The position numbers were made by a program, and so were the translations under genes. This document shows, piece after piece, positions 33,367-42,134 of a stretch of 46,251 nt of DNA; position 1 is the first letter of the stretch; every line of letters starts with the position of its first letter. The notes under the pieces are model-generated. The model searched no databases. It was not told the origin of the DNA and saw only the letters and a program-made list of their open reading frames with translations. The DNA comes from Paraburkholderia solitsugae (GTDB taxonomy: Bacteria; Pseudomonadota; Gammaproteobacteria; Burkholderiales; Burkholderiaceae): the NCBI RefSeq assembly GCF_013177695.1, contig NZ_WOEY01000074.1, positions 1-46,251 on the forward strand, in the 5' to 3' direction.

Positions 33367-34911
33367 TTAGGGTCGTGCCGGCGCCGCAGTGACCGCGCTG
33401 TGGCGTTCACGCGCATAGCGCAGCGAAATCACCGGCAGGGTCACGCCGAGAAAGAAAAACATCCCCGACACCGAAGTCAGCGTGTTGATGAAAACCATCA
33501 TCGACAGAATCGCCACGGCCACGCCGACGCCGGAGATCGCCAGCAGGTCGGACGGGTGCTGGCGGCTCGCCCGATATGCGCGCCACAGCAACATGACGAT
33601 GCCGGTCGTGTAAAGCAGCGTGCCTGGCCACCCCATCACGTAGGGCACCTCCATCAGGCCGCTGTCGAAATTGAGCATCGCCTGCGCCGCCGTGTCGTTG
33701 GACAGCTTGCTGCCAAGACCGGTCGTGCCGAGTCCCTGGCCGGCGAAATCGGTTAGCGCCGACGACATGAACGATTTATAAAAATCCGCGCGCGCCTGGA
33801 AGCTGTCGTCCCGGCCGAGGTCCTGAATCGAGCTCAACCGCTGCATCACCGGTTCCGCGACCTGATCGATCATCATCAGCGGCGCGGCCACCACGGCCAG
33901 CCCCAGCACGCCGGCCATCAGCCGCATGCGGTTTTTGCCGTCGAGCATGGCGAAGGAATACACCAGCGCGATCGCAAAGCCGCCCCACGTGCTGCGCGCG
34001 CTGGTGAGCAGCAGCGCGGGAATCCCCACGCAGCCGAGCACAATGCGCGCTTTGCCCCGCGCGGCCAGCGACATCAGCAGAATCGTCATGAGCGTGACGG
34101 CAAAGGGGCCGCATGAATTCATCGTGCTGCTGATGCGCATGCCGAACGGCACCGGCTGCCCCTCGGACAGCATCTTCGAGGAGATCAGCCAGAACGCATC
34201 CCACGGCATCGGCGAAACGAACTCGAGCAGGCCATACACACTCATCAGGAGTCCGCCATAGACGAAGGTCTTGAGCAGGACGCGGTGATAGTCCGGATAG
34301 TGGCGCCACGTCACGGTGAGATAAAACGCCACCATCACGGGATACAGCCAGTTGATCAGCGTAAACGTCGCGGCCGCCGGACCGGCCTGCGCCATGCCCA
34401 CGACAAAGGCATAGAGGAGCGCGATCACGATCAGCACCAGCGGCGCCGCACGGCGTTGCCCCAGCAAGGCGGCACGCCGGATCAAGGTCAGACCGGTGAG
34501 CGCGACGGCGAGCAAGGTCGCCACCATGATCGGGCTTTGCTCATTGAAAGAACCGTTGACGAAGTCCGCGAGGCGCCGCACTTCCGGTGTCAGAAAAAAC
34601 AGCCAGCAGACGAATCCGATGTAATGCGCGGGCGAGCGCCAGTACAACACCGCCGCCACGCCGAACGCGCCGAGCGGAAAGAAGTACTCGACCAGCCGGC
34701 CTTGATGCAGAAGGATCAAGCCCAAGGTCGCGGCAAACAGCAGCAACGGCAAGCTCAGAGGATGACGCAAGCCCTTGCGCCGCGTGCGGGCTGCCTGGGC
34801 GGCAGGCACGGCCCGATCAGGCGCGAGCGCCTCACCGGGCAGCGTGCGCGGTGTGCCTGGCGACGTCGATAGTCCGACCTGCGTGGAAGGCGTGATCAGC
34901 ATCCGCACCAT
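33367..34911 (-). CDS. O-antigen ligase/polymerase-like membrane protein (Wzy)
   Basis: The 514-residue protein has about 11-12 membrane helices and a large periplasmic loop (about residues 340-400 with SIQDLGRDDSFQARADFYKS and GLGTTGLGSK), as in Wzy/WaaL. In this setting it most likely polymerises the repeat units at the periplasmic face. An N-terminal Ala/Arg/Pro-rich segment of about 50 residues precedes the first helix. Its ATG shares one base with the stop of the GNAT gene (TAATG), so it is coupled to it. Confidence 0.88.
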   Translation of the reverse strand: MVRMLITPSTQVGLSTSPGTPRTLPGEALAPDRAVPAAQAARTRRKGLRHPLSLPLLLFAATLGLILLHQGRLVEYFFPLGAFGVAAVLYWRSPAHYIGFVCWLFFLTPEVRRLADFVNGSFNEQSPIMVATLLAVALTGLTLIRRAALLGQRRAAPLVLIVIALLYAFVVGMAQAGPAAATFTLINWLYPVMVAFYLTVTWRHYPDYHRVLLKTFVYGGLLMSVYGLLEFVSPMPWDAFWLISSKMLSEGQPVPFGMRISSTMNSCGPFAVTLMTILLMSLAARGKARIVLGCVGIPALLLTSARSTWGGFAIALVYSFAMLDGKNRMRLMAGVLGLAVVAAPLMMIDQVAEPVMQRLSSIQDLGRDDSFQARADFYKSFMSSALTDFAGQGLGTTGLGSKLSNDTAAQAMLNFDSGLMEVPYVMGWPGTLLYTTGIVMLLWRAYRASRQHPSDLLAISGVGVAVAILSMMVFINTLTSVSGMFFFLGVTLPVISLRYARERHSAVTAAPARP

Positions 34912-35447
34912 TACAGGAGCTCGAAGGTATTGACGAGCGCCACGCCATCGCGCTCGCGGCGCCGCATGCCGAAGAACGGCTGGCTGCCGCGCACCTGGCG
35001 CGTCAAACCGATGAACGGCACGCCATGTTCGAGGTACGGCCCTTCCGTTTTACGAAAACCGAACTGCTCGTAGAAGTCGCGCAACCCGAGCGGCGCGCTC
35101 ACGCGCGCGGCGTGCCCCGGCCAACGTTCCGCGATCGCCTGCAGCACCCGTTCGAGCAGCTGTTCGGCGGTGCCGTCGCCGCGCCGCAGCGGGCTCGTCA
35201 GCACCTTGTCGATGGTGACTTCCGGATCTTCGGCGTCGCCGGGTTGCAGGCGCGCATAGGCCAGGATCGGCATGGGCCGTGTCATGTCCTCGACTGCGAA
35301 GACGTGCAGCGCGTTCTCGTCGCGGCCATCGGCGTCAAGACAGACGTGCGATTGCTCGACCACGAAGACCGCACTGCGGGCTCGCAAGATCAGATACAAC
35401 TCGCGTGCCGAAAGCTGCTCGAAGTCCAGCGTTTTCCAGTTCATCAC
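34911..35447 (-). CDS. GNAT acetyltransferase, ElaA-like (first gene of EPS operon)
   Basis: The 178-residue protein matches ElaA-type GNAT enzymes (FEQLSARELYLILRARSAVFVVEQ, DDGDAEDPEVTIDKVLTSP-like strand, RVSAPLGLRDFYEQFGF). It probably acetylates an amine; ElaA's substrate is unknown. A C-terminal extension of about 25 residues is not seen in ElaA (~150 residues). GGGGA six bases before ATG 35447 supports the start. As first gene of the glycosyltransferase operon it might acetylate an amino sugar, but this is a guess. Confidence 0.85.
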   Translation of the reverse strand: MMNWKTLDFEQLSARELYLILRARSAVFVVEQSHVCLDADGRDENALHVFAVEDMTRPMPILAYARLQPGDAEDPEVTIDKVLTSPLRRGDGTAEQLLERVLQAIAERWPGHAARVSAPLGLRDFYEQFGFRKTEGPYLEHGVPFIGLTRQVRGSQPFFGMRRRERDGVALVNTFELL

Positions 35448-35814
35448 GTTCCCCAGCGGTAAATAAGTTCAGCGAGGCCGGCGTCGCACGCCGTCCTCGC
35501 CAGCCTGGCTCGACACGCCGGCCTGTTGTCATGGCTACACGGTACGTCCGCGAAACGCGTGTTTCCGTGCGCCATCGCACTGACGCTGGGCTTTGACAAT
35601 TCTTAAATACGGGGCGACGGGACATGGTGTAGCAAGAAACCGCCAAAACGGCTTCAGGGCACCGTGCCTGCGCGACAAAGCTACGCACCGAACCGCCACA
35701 AGACGCGCCGCGATGACGTCACGCGCTGCGATAGACACCCAGAAACGACGACATCCGTTCGTTTTACGTCAGCAACATTCGAGAGACCGTTGACCAACAA
35801 GGGGGCACCTCAAC
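35448..35814. other. Divergent intergenic region between EPS operon and carrier-protein cassette
   Basis: These 367 bases must contain promoters for both directions. TTGACA at 35593-35598 (plus) has no -10 box at 16-18 bases; on the minus strand TATTTA near 35605-35610 is a possible -10. AGGGGG at 35799-35804 is the Shine-Dalgarno of the carrier-protein gene. No supported ORF. Confidence 0.4.
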
Positions 35815-36066
35815 ATGAAAACCGCACTGCGACGCATCCTTTCCGAATCAGCCCGTCTCGACGTTCCGCCAGACACGTTGGCCGACGACGCCGATCTGTA
35901 CGCCGCGGGCCTGTCCTCGCTTGCCACAGTGCATCTGATGCTCGCCATCGAAGATGAATTCGGCATCGAAATTCCAGACCGCATGCTGACGCGCCGGCTG
36001 TTCTCCAGCATCGATTCGATGGCCGCCGCGGTCACCGAGCTGCAACGGGCACAGGCGGCCGCATGA
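35815..36066 (+). CDS. Stand-alone acyl/aminoacyl carrier protein
   Basis: The 83-residue acidic four-helix protein carries the phosphopantetheine attachment motif GLSSL, Ser35, followed by the recognition helix ATVHLMLAIEDEFGIEIPD. It differs from the fatty-acid AcpP in having SSL in place of DSL. In the family described for Bradyrhizobium and relatives, such carriers accept an amino acid from a neighbouring aminoacyl-tRNA-synthetase-like ligase, and that ligase is two genes downstream here. The stop overlaps the next start as ATGA. AGGGGG upstream is a strong ribosome site. Confidence 0.92.
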   Translation: MKTALRRILSESARLDVPPDTLADDADLYAAGLSSLATVHLMLAIEDEFGIEIPDRMLTRRLFSSIDSMAAAVTELQRAQAAA

Positions 36067-37361
36067 ACGCCCCGCTGCTGGACACAGCCGCAGTGGCGGC
36101 GCCGCTCGCCGACCCCGCTGCGGCGCAACCCGCCGGCGCAGGCGTCGTACTGAGCACGGTGGAATCCGAACCCGGCTGGCGCGCCGCCGCGCAGCGCTGC
36201 ACCGCTGTGGCCGCGCAGTTCGCCGATCCGGTGGACCGCGAAGCGCGCTTTCCCCACGAAGCTTTCGACGCGCTCAAGCGCGAACGTTTGCTGTCGGCGA
36301 TGGTGCCGGCCGCGTTCGGCGGTGCGGGACTCTCGCTCGCGGATGTCGGCGCGATCTGCGAAATGCTCGCGCAGGGATGCGCCTCGACCGCGATGGTGTA
36401 CGCGATGCATCAGATCCAGGTGGCCTGCATCGAGGCGCACGGCAGCGAGTCGGCTTGGCACCGGCAGTTGCTCGCGCAACTGGTTGAGCATCAATGGCTG
36501 CTGGCTTCGGCGACCTCCGAAGAAACCATCGGCGGCAATATGCGCACCAGCGCCTGCTCGGTCGAACTCGACGGAGCGCCAGACAACCCGCGCTTTCGCA
36601 TCGAAAAGCTCGCGCCGACGATCTCGTACGGCGCGCACGCTGACGGCATTCTGGTCACCGCGCGTCGCACCGCTGAATCGGCCGCGGCCGACCAGGTGCT
36701 GATCGTCGCGTTACGTGAAGAAACGCAACTGGAAAAGCGCGGCGGCTGGGATTCGATGGGCATGCGCGGCACCTGCAGCGAGGGCTTCCGGCTCGTCGCC
36801 ACGGGGCTGGCCGAGCAGATCCTGCCGACACCTTTCGCCGATATCGCCGATCAGACCATGCTGCCGGTCTCGCACACGCTGTGGGCCTCGGTATGGACCG
36901 GCGTGGCCAGCGACGCGGTCAATCGCGCGAAAGCCTTCTTCCGTGCGCAGGCCCGCTCGAAGCCCGGCTCGATTCCGCCGGCCGGCCTGCGCCTCGCCGA
37001 AGCGGTCGGTCTGCTGCAGATGATGCAGGCGCGTCTGTCGGTCGCGCTCGAAGCGGCACGCACCGCCCACCACGCGCGGCACGGCGGCTGCCAGGCCGAT
37101 GCGCCGCTCTCGGCGATGCTCGGCTTCGCCTCCGACATGAATACGCTGAAGACCAGCATCTCGACCACTGCGCTACAAGTCGTGCATGAAGTGCTGATGA
37201 TCTGCGGCATGGCAGGCTACAAGAACGGCACGGAATACAGCGTGGGACGGCATCTGCGCGACCTCTACTCCGCGCCGCTGATGATCAATAACGACCGTAT
37301 CGCGCAGAACACGGCGAGCCTGTTGCTCGCGCAGCGTCCTGCCCCCCCGGGGAGAGCCTGA
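36063..37361 (+). CDS. Acyl-CoA dehydrogenase-like flavoprotein acting on carrier-bound substrate
   Basis: The 432-residue protein has the ACAD fold: the N-terminal helical domain (PHEAFDALKRERLLSAMVPAAFGGAGLSLADVGAICE), the FAD/substrate loop (WLLASATSEETIGGN), the beta domain and the C-terminal helices. In the place where most ACADs carry the catalytic Glu (YEGTxxIQ) it reads PLMINNDRIAQ (about 406-416), without Glu. The N-terminus has ~45 Ala/Pro-rich extra residues. Coupled by ATGA to the carrier gene, it probably oxidises or oxygenates carrier-bound amino acid, as PltE-type enzymes do with prolyl carrier protein; this is inference. Confidence 0.88.
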   Translation: MNAPLLDTAAVAAPLADPAAAQPAGAGVVLSTVESEPGWRAAAQRCTAVAAQFADPVDREARFPHEAFDALKRERLLSAMVPAAFGGAGLSLADVGAICEMLAQGCASTAMVYAMHQIQVACIEAHGSESAWHRQLLAQLVEHQWLLASATSEETIGGNMRTSACSVELDGAPDNPRFRIEKLAPTISYGAHADGILVTARRTAESAAADQVLIVALREETQLEKRGGWDSMGMRGTCSEGFRLVATGLAEQILPTPFADIADQTMLPVSHTLWASVWTGVASDAVNRAKAFFRAQARSKPGSIPPAGLRLAEAVGLLQMMQARLSVALEAARTAHHARHGGCQADAPLSAMLGFASDMNTLKTSISTTALQVVHEVLMICGMAGYKNGTEYSVGRHLRDLYSAPLMINNDRIAQNTASLLLAQRPAPPGRA

Positions 37362-37362
37362 C

Positions 37363-38427
37363 ATGAACACGATGACCGATACCGCCGCGCTGGCCGCTGC
37401 CGCCCCGGAACCCGCGGCGCCGACTTTCCGCGACGAGCTGCTCGCTGCAGGCCTGTTGATCGATACCGGCGAAAACGGCCTGTACGGCCGCAGCCAGATT
37501 TTCGAAGACGTGGTGGAGCGCCTGAACGTGGCGATCACGCATCTCGGCGCGGACCAGCAGCCGGAAGTGCTGCGCTTTCCGCCCGCCATGCGCCGCACCG
37601 ATTTCGAAGACAGCGAATATCTGAAGAGCTTCCCGAACCTCGCCGGCACGATCCACTCGTTCTGCGGCAACGACATGGGCCACCAGCGCCTGTTGCGCGC
37701 ACTCGACGACGCCGTGACCGAGCGCGACGACGAACGCAGCGAAGAATGGATGGCGCAGCAGAAGCCGACTCGCGTGGTGCTCACGCCGGCCGCCTGCTAT
37801 CCGATCTATCCGGTGATGGCGCGGCGCGGCCCGCTGCCCGCCGGCGGCCGCACCATCGATGTGCTGTCGTATTGCTTCCGCCACGAACCGTCGCTCGATC
37901 CGGGCCGCATGCAGATGTTCCGGCAGCGCGAATACGTGCGCCTCGGCAACGCCGAGCAGGTGATGGCATTCCGGCAGATGTGGGTCGAACGCGGCTCGCT
38001 GCTGATTACGCTGCTGCAACTCCCGGTGGAAGTGGATCTCGCCAACGATCCGTTCTTCGGCCGCGGCGGCAAGATCGTCGCCGATAGCCAGCGTGCCCAG
38101 GCGCTCAAATTCGAACTGCTGATTCCGGTGGCGAACCCCGACAGCAAGACGGCGTGCCTCTCGTTCAACTATCACATGGACCACTTCGGCGCGATCTGGA
38201 AAATCGCGTGCGAAGACGGCGCGGTGGCGCACACGGGTTGCGTCGGCTTCGGCATGGAGCGCATCACGCTGGCGCTGTTCCGTCATCATGGGCTCGCCGT
38301 CGACGCGTGGCCGGACGATGTGCGCGCGCTGCTGTGGGGCGACACCAAGGCGCGCGTGACGCAGGGCATGCAGTCCATGCCGCCGGCTTCCGGGGTGGCT
38401 GTGCAGGGTGCCGGAGATAGCGCATGA
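37363..38427 (+). CDS. Amino acid:[carrier protein] ligase (class II aaRS-like)
   Basis: The 354-residue protein resembles the catalytic core of the methanogen-type seryl-tRNA synthetase without a tRNA-binding arm. Motif 2 reads CFRHE (171-175) and motif 3 GFGMER (295-300). Cys145, Glu190 and Cys293 are placed like the zinc ligands of that family. Characterised homologues (Bradyrhizobium, Agrobacterium, Methylibium) activate glycine or alanine with ATP and load a carrier protein instead of tRNA. GGGGAGA precedes ATG 37363; the gene overlaps the DUF1839 gene (ATGA). Which amino acid is used here is unknown. Confidence 0.93.
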   Translation: MNTMTDTAALAAAAPEPAAPTFRDELLAAGLLIDTGENGLYGRSQIFEDVVERLNVAITHLGADQQPEVLRFPPAMRRTDFEDSEYLKSFPNLAGTIHSFCGNDMGHQRLLRALDDAVTERDDERSEEWMAQQKPTRVVLTPAACYPIYPVMARRGPLPAGGRTIDVLSYCFRHEPSLDPGRMQMFRQREYVRLGNAEQVMAFRQMWVERGSLLITLLQLPVEVDLANDPFFGRGGKIVADSQRAQALKFELLIPVANPDSKTACLSFNYHMDHFGAIWKIACEDGAVAHTGCVGFGMERITLALFRHHGLAVDAWPDDVRALLWGDTKARVTQGMQSMPPASGVAVQGAGDSA

Positions 38428-39485
38428 ATCCCTCGCCGATCCCCGTGCCGAAGGGCGCGCAATCCCCCTTCCCGTTGCCCCGCCGGCTCGATCTGCCGGC
38501 TGCGGGCGGCGCGGCTGCGCCCGCAGCGGCGCTGCGCCAGCACGCGCCGCACGCGCTGCATCAAGGCGAGCGCGTCTGGCAGGAAACCAACTGCTACGTC
38601 GACCTGTGGATCGAATTGCTGCACGGCTTCGGGCTCGATCCGCGCGCGGCGCTCGGTTTTACCGTCACGCAGGACTTCGAAGGCGATCAGTTCACGTTCT
38701 TCAAATTCCCGCTCGAAGACCTCGAACGGCTATACGGCACCCAGGTGCAGGAACTGGCGATCTACGACTCGCTCGAAGCCCGCGTGCTCGCGCAGACCTC
38801 GCGCGGCCATACCGTGCTGGTGGAAGTGGATGGCTATTACCTGCCGAATACGCGTGCCACGTCGTATCGGCGCGAACATCCGAAAACCACGGTAGGGATC
38901 GACTTTATCGATCCGCCGGCGCGCCGCCTCGGCTATTTCCACAACACAGGCTATTACCTGCTCGACGGTGAAGACTACGACGGCGTGTTTCGCAAGCTGC
39001 CGCAATTCGCGCAGCAGCCCGATCTGCTGTTTCCGTACGTCGAATTCGCCAAGCAGGCGCGGCCCGCGTTGGAGGGCACCGCGCTCGCCGAAGCATCGGC
39101 GGAATTGTTGTGTGCGCATCTAAACCGGCGGCCACTGACCAATCCGATCTCGCAGTGGCGCGCCGCGTTTCCCGCGCACCTCGATACGCTGCTTGAACGC
39201 GGCGAGACGTTCTTCCATCCGTACTCGTTCAACCTGATGCGGCAGCTCGGCGCGAACTTCGAGTTTCTTTCGAAGTATCTGTTGTGGCTCTCCGCGCAAG
39301 GCTTCGAGGTGCCGGCGTCAATCCCAGAGGCGGCGCAACGTATCGCATCGGAGGCGATGGTGATGCAGTTCCGGCTCGTGCGGGCCATCGCGCGCGGACG
39401 CCGCGATCCGTGCGAAGACTGCTTCGACGTGCTCGAAAGCGCCTATGAAAAGACGCTGCCGCCGCTCGCCGCACTTGTGCTTTGA
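38424..39485 (+). CDS. DUF1839-family protein, candidate aminoacyl transferase
   Basis: The 353-residue cytosolic protein matches DUF1839 (QETNCYVDLWIELLHGFGLDP, QDFEGDQFTFFKFP). Function is not established. Two visible segments recall the BtrH N-terminal domain, a Cys-peptidase-like acyltransferase that moves an acyl group from a carrier to ribostamycin: a Cys (57) at the start of a long helix, and GHTVLVEVDGYYLP (128-141), followed by a His at 152. On that basis I suggest it transfers the carrier-bound amino acid to an acceptor. This similarity was seen by eye only. Confidence 0.85.
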   Translation: MNPSPIPVPKGAQSPFPLPRRLDLPAAGGAAAPAAALRQHAPHALHQGERVWQETNCYVDLWIELLHGFGLDPRAALGFTVTQDFEGDQFTFFKFPLEDLERLYGTQVQELAIYDSLEARVLAQTSRGHTVLVEVDGYYLPNTRATSYRREHPKTTVGIDFIDPPARRLGYFHNTGYYLLDGEDYDGVFRKLPQFAQQPDLLFPYVEFAKQARPALEGTALAEASAELLCAHLNRRPLTNPISQWRAAFPAHLDTLLERGETFFHPYSFNLMRQLGANFEFLSKYLLWLSAQGFEVPASIPEAAQRIASEAMVMQFRLVRAIARGRRDPCEDCFDVLESAYEKTLPPLAALVL

Positions 39486-39515
39486 CGAGCTCGAGTCGAG
39501 CTTCAGGAAATCGCC

Positions 39516-42134
39516 GTGGACGCGCTGACGACTGACCTGCTACCGGATGAAGACGACTCGCTTCCGCCGGTGTTTGCTGAGACGGCCGAAGCTGCTGGCA
39601 TGACCGCGGCCGTCGCCGCGGCCAACGCCCAATCCCTGCACCTCTGGCCGCGGCAACTCGACACGGGTTGGCAGTGCGTCAGCACGCCGGCCGGTGCCTG
39701 CGCGTCGCCCGCCGACTTGCCCGCGCAGGGCTGGCTCGCCGCGCAAGTCCCCGGCACGGTGGCGAGCGCGCGCCGCGCCGCGGGCCTGCTTGACACCGCG
39801 AATCCGCCACCGCTCGCCTTCGACGACCACTGGTACAAGCTCACGCTGACCGGTACCGGCAAACGCCGCTTGCGCCTGCACGGCCTCGCCACGCTCGCCG
39901 AAGTCTGGCTCGACGGCACCCGGCGCCTGACGTCGGATTCGATGTTCGTCGCGCACGATCTCGACATCGAACTGCACGGCAGCGCGACGCTCGCGCTGTG
40001 CTTTCGCTCGCTAACCCCGGCGCTAGCGGCAAAACGCTCCCGTGCCCGCTGGCGGCCGCGGCTCGTCACACCTTCCACCTTGCGCAACGTGCGCACCACC
40101 CTGCTCGGCCATATGCCGGGATGGTGTCCATCGGTGCAGGCAGTCGGGCCATGGCGGCCGATTGAAATGTTGAGCGACGCGCCGCACGCATTCGACACGA
40201 TTGATCTGACAAGCCGACTCGAGGACGACGACGGCGTTGTTTCGTTGACGCTACATTTCCTTCATCCGCATGAAGTCGGCGCGTGCGCCGCCTCATTGAA
40301 TTGCGGTGGCGTTGTTTCGTCTTTGCAATGGCGCGATGCATATACACTGACCGGCAGCGTGCGTGTACCGCATGCCGAACGCTGGTGGCCGCACACGCAT
40401 GGCGAACCCGCTTTATATCCTCTGACGTTGCAGCTTGATGACGAGTGCGCGAAATCCCATTCATTGGGATCGGTCGGCTTTCGCAGCATCGAAGTGGATC
40501 GCGGCGCGGACGGTACGGGCTTCGCATTACGCGTAAATGGCACGCCGGTGTTTTGCCGCGGCGCCTGCTGGACCAGCGCGGATCTCGTCACGCTGAGCGG
40601 CACCGAGGCGCAATTTCGCCACGCTTTCGCGCTTGCTCGCGATGCAGGCATGAACATGCTGCGGGTCGGCGGCACGATGGTGTACGAGTCCGACACCTTC
40701 TACTCGCTTGCTGACGAATACGGCCTGCTCGTCTGGCAAGACTTTGCGCTGGCGAATTTCGACTACCCGAACGACGCCGACTTCGGCGCTTCCATCGAGC
40801 GCGAAGCGACGCAATTTCTGACCCGCACGCGGCGCTTCGCATCGCTCGCGGTGCTGTGCGGGGGTAGCGAAGTCGACCAGCAGGCGGCCATGTTCGGCCT
40901 GCCCGCTTCGATGCGCGCGCAACCACTTTTTACCAAGCAATTACCCGCCATCGTCGCGCGCGAGCGGCCGGATGTTCCGTATGTGAGCAATTCGCCCTCG
41001 GGCGGCGCGTGGCCGTTTTCGACTAATGAGGGCATCACGCACTACTACGGTGTGGGCGCCTATCAACGCCCGCTCGACGACGTGCGCCGTGCGCAGGTCC
41101 GTTTCGCCGCCGAATGCCTCGCCTTCGCCAACGTGCCCGACGACGCCACCCTGCACGACGCGCTGGGCACGATCCATCTGCACGATCCGCGCTGGAAAGC
41201 GGCGGTGCCGCGCGACCCCGGCGCCGGCTGGGATTTCGACGATGTGCGCGATCATTATCTTCAGACGCTTTACGGCGTCGATCCGGCGCGCTTGCGCTAC
41301 GAAGACCCCGAGCGCTATCTGGATCTGTCACGCGCGGTGGTCGCCGAGCTGATGGGCGACGTGTTCGCCGAATGGCGGCGCGCCGGCTCGACATGCGGCG
41401 GCGCGCTGGTCTGGCAACTCCAGGATCTGCGCCCCGGTGCAGGCTGGGGCTTGATCGACGCCACAGGACGGCCTAAAAGCGCCCTGCACGGCCTCGCGCG
41501 GACGCTGCAACCCATCCAGGTGGTCCTGACCGACGAAGGCCTCAACGGCCTCGATATTCATCTGGTGAACGAACGTGCTCAGCCGTTGCGCGCGCAACTG
41601 GAGCTGGTCTGCCTGCGCGAGGGCAGCGTCAAGGTCGCGTCGGCCAGCCGCGCGGTCGAACTGGCGCCGCACAGCTCGCAGCGCATCAGCGCGGCCGGGT
41701 GCCTCGGCCAGTTCTTCGATTTCACGCACGCCTACCGCTTCGGTCCGCGCGCCCACGACGTCACGATTGCGACGCTACGCGATCCGGCGAGCGGCCGGAT
41801 CGTTTCAGAAGCGGCTCATCTGCCGGAGCGGCGCGCGGGTGAACGTCAGGACCTCGGCCTCACGGTCGGCGCCGAACGCAGCGCCGACGGCTGGCAGCTG
41901 ATCATCGAAGCAAAGCGCTTTGCGCGCTTCGTTCATATCATTGACACGCATTACCGCGCAGCGCACGACTGGTTCCATCTGCCGCCGAACCGCCCCTGCG
42001 TCGTGCCGCTCCTCCCCGTTGAACAATTCGTTGCGCGTGCATCTAACGCGGTGTTTAAAGCTGACGCAACATGCGAGGCACCCGCAGGCGAAGTACGCGC
42101 GATCAATGCGATTTCCGCCACCTTTTACGGTTGA
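39516..42134 (+). CDS. GH2 beta-mannosidase-like protein, apparently cytosolic
   Basis: The 872-residue protein has the GH2 order: sugar-binding jelly roll (LPAQGWLAAQVPGTVASA, HWYKLTLTGTG), immunoglobulin-like domain, and TIM barrel. Candidate acid/base Glu452 (CGGSE) and nucleophile Glu533 (FAAEC) are about 80 residues apart, as in beta-mannosidases, though both motifs are degenerate (no NE or SEFG). No signal peptide is present. The start is GTG 39516 with AGGA eight bases upstream. It follows the DUF1839 gene by 30 bases and probably ends the cassette. It may trim or bind the glycoside acceptor. Confidence 0.85.
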   Translation: MDALTTDLLPDEDDSLPPVFAETAEAAGMTAAVAAANAQSLHLWPRQLDTGWQCVSTPAGACASPADLPAQGWLAAQVPGTVASARRAAGLLDTANPPPLAFDDHWYKLTLTGTGKRRLRLHGLATLAEVWLDGTRRLTSDSMFVAHDLDIELHGSATLALCFRSLTPALAAKRSRARWRPRLVTPSTLRNVRTTLLGHMPGWCPSVQAVGPWRPIEMLSDAPHAFDTIDLTSRLEDDDGVVSLTLHFLHPHEVGACAASLNCGGVVSSLQWRDAYTLTGSVRVPHAERWWPHTHGEPALYPLTLQLDDECAKSHSLGSVGFRSIEVDRGADGTGFALRVNGTPVFCRGACWTSADLVTLSGTEAQFRHAFALARDAGMNMLRVGGTMVYESDTFYSLADEYGLLVWQDFALANFDYPNDADFGASIEREATQFLTRTRRFASLAVLCGGSEVDQQAAMFGLPASMRAQPLFTKQLPAIVARERPDVPYVSNSPSGGAWPFSTNEGITHYYGVGAYQRPLDDVRRAQVRFAAECLAFANVPDDATLHDALGTIHLHDPRWKAAVPRDPGAGWDFDDVRDHYLQTLYGVDPARLRYEDPERYLDLSRAVVAELMGDVFAEWRRAGSTCGGALVWQLQDLRPGAGWGLIDATGRPKSALHGLARTLQPIQVVLTDEGLNGLDIHLVNERAQPLRAQLELVCLREGSVKVASASRAVELAPHSSQRISAAGCLGQFFDFTHAYRFGPRAHDVTIATLRDPASGRIVSEAAHLPERRAGERQDLGLTVGAERSADGWQLIIEAKRFARFVHIIDTHYRAAHDWFHLPPNRPCVVPLLPVEQFVARASNAVFKADATCEAPAGEVRAINAISATFYG

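Noticed and set aside
36455..36475. TTGGCACCGGCAGTTGC as a sigma-54 promoter
   Set aside because: GG to GC spacing is 11 instead of 10 and it lies inside the ACAD-like coding sequence.
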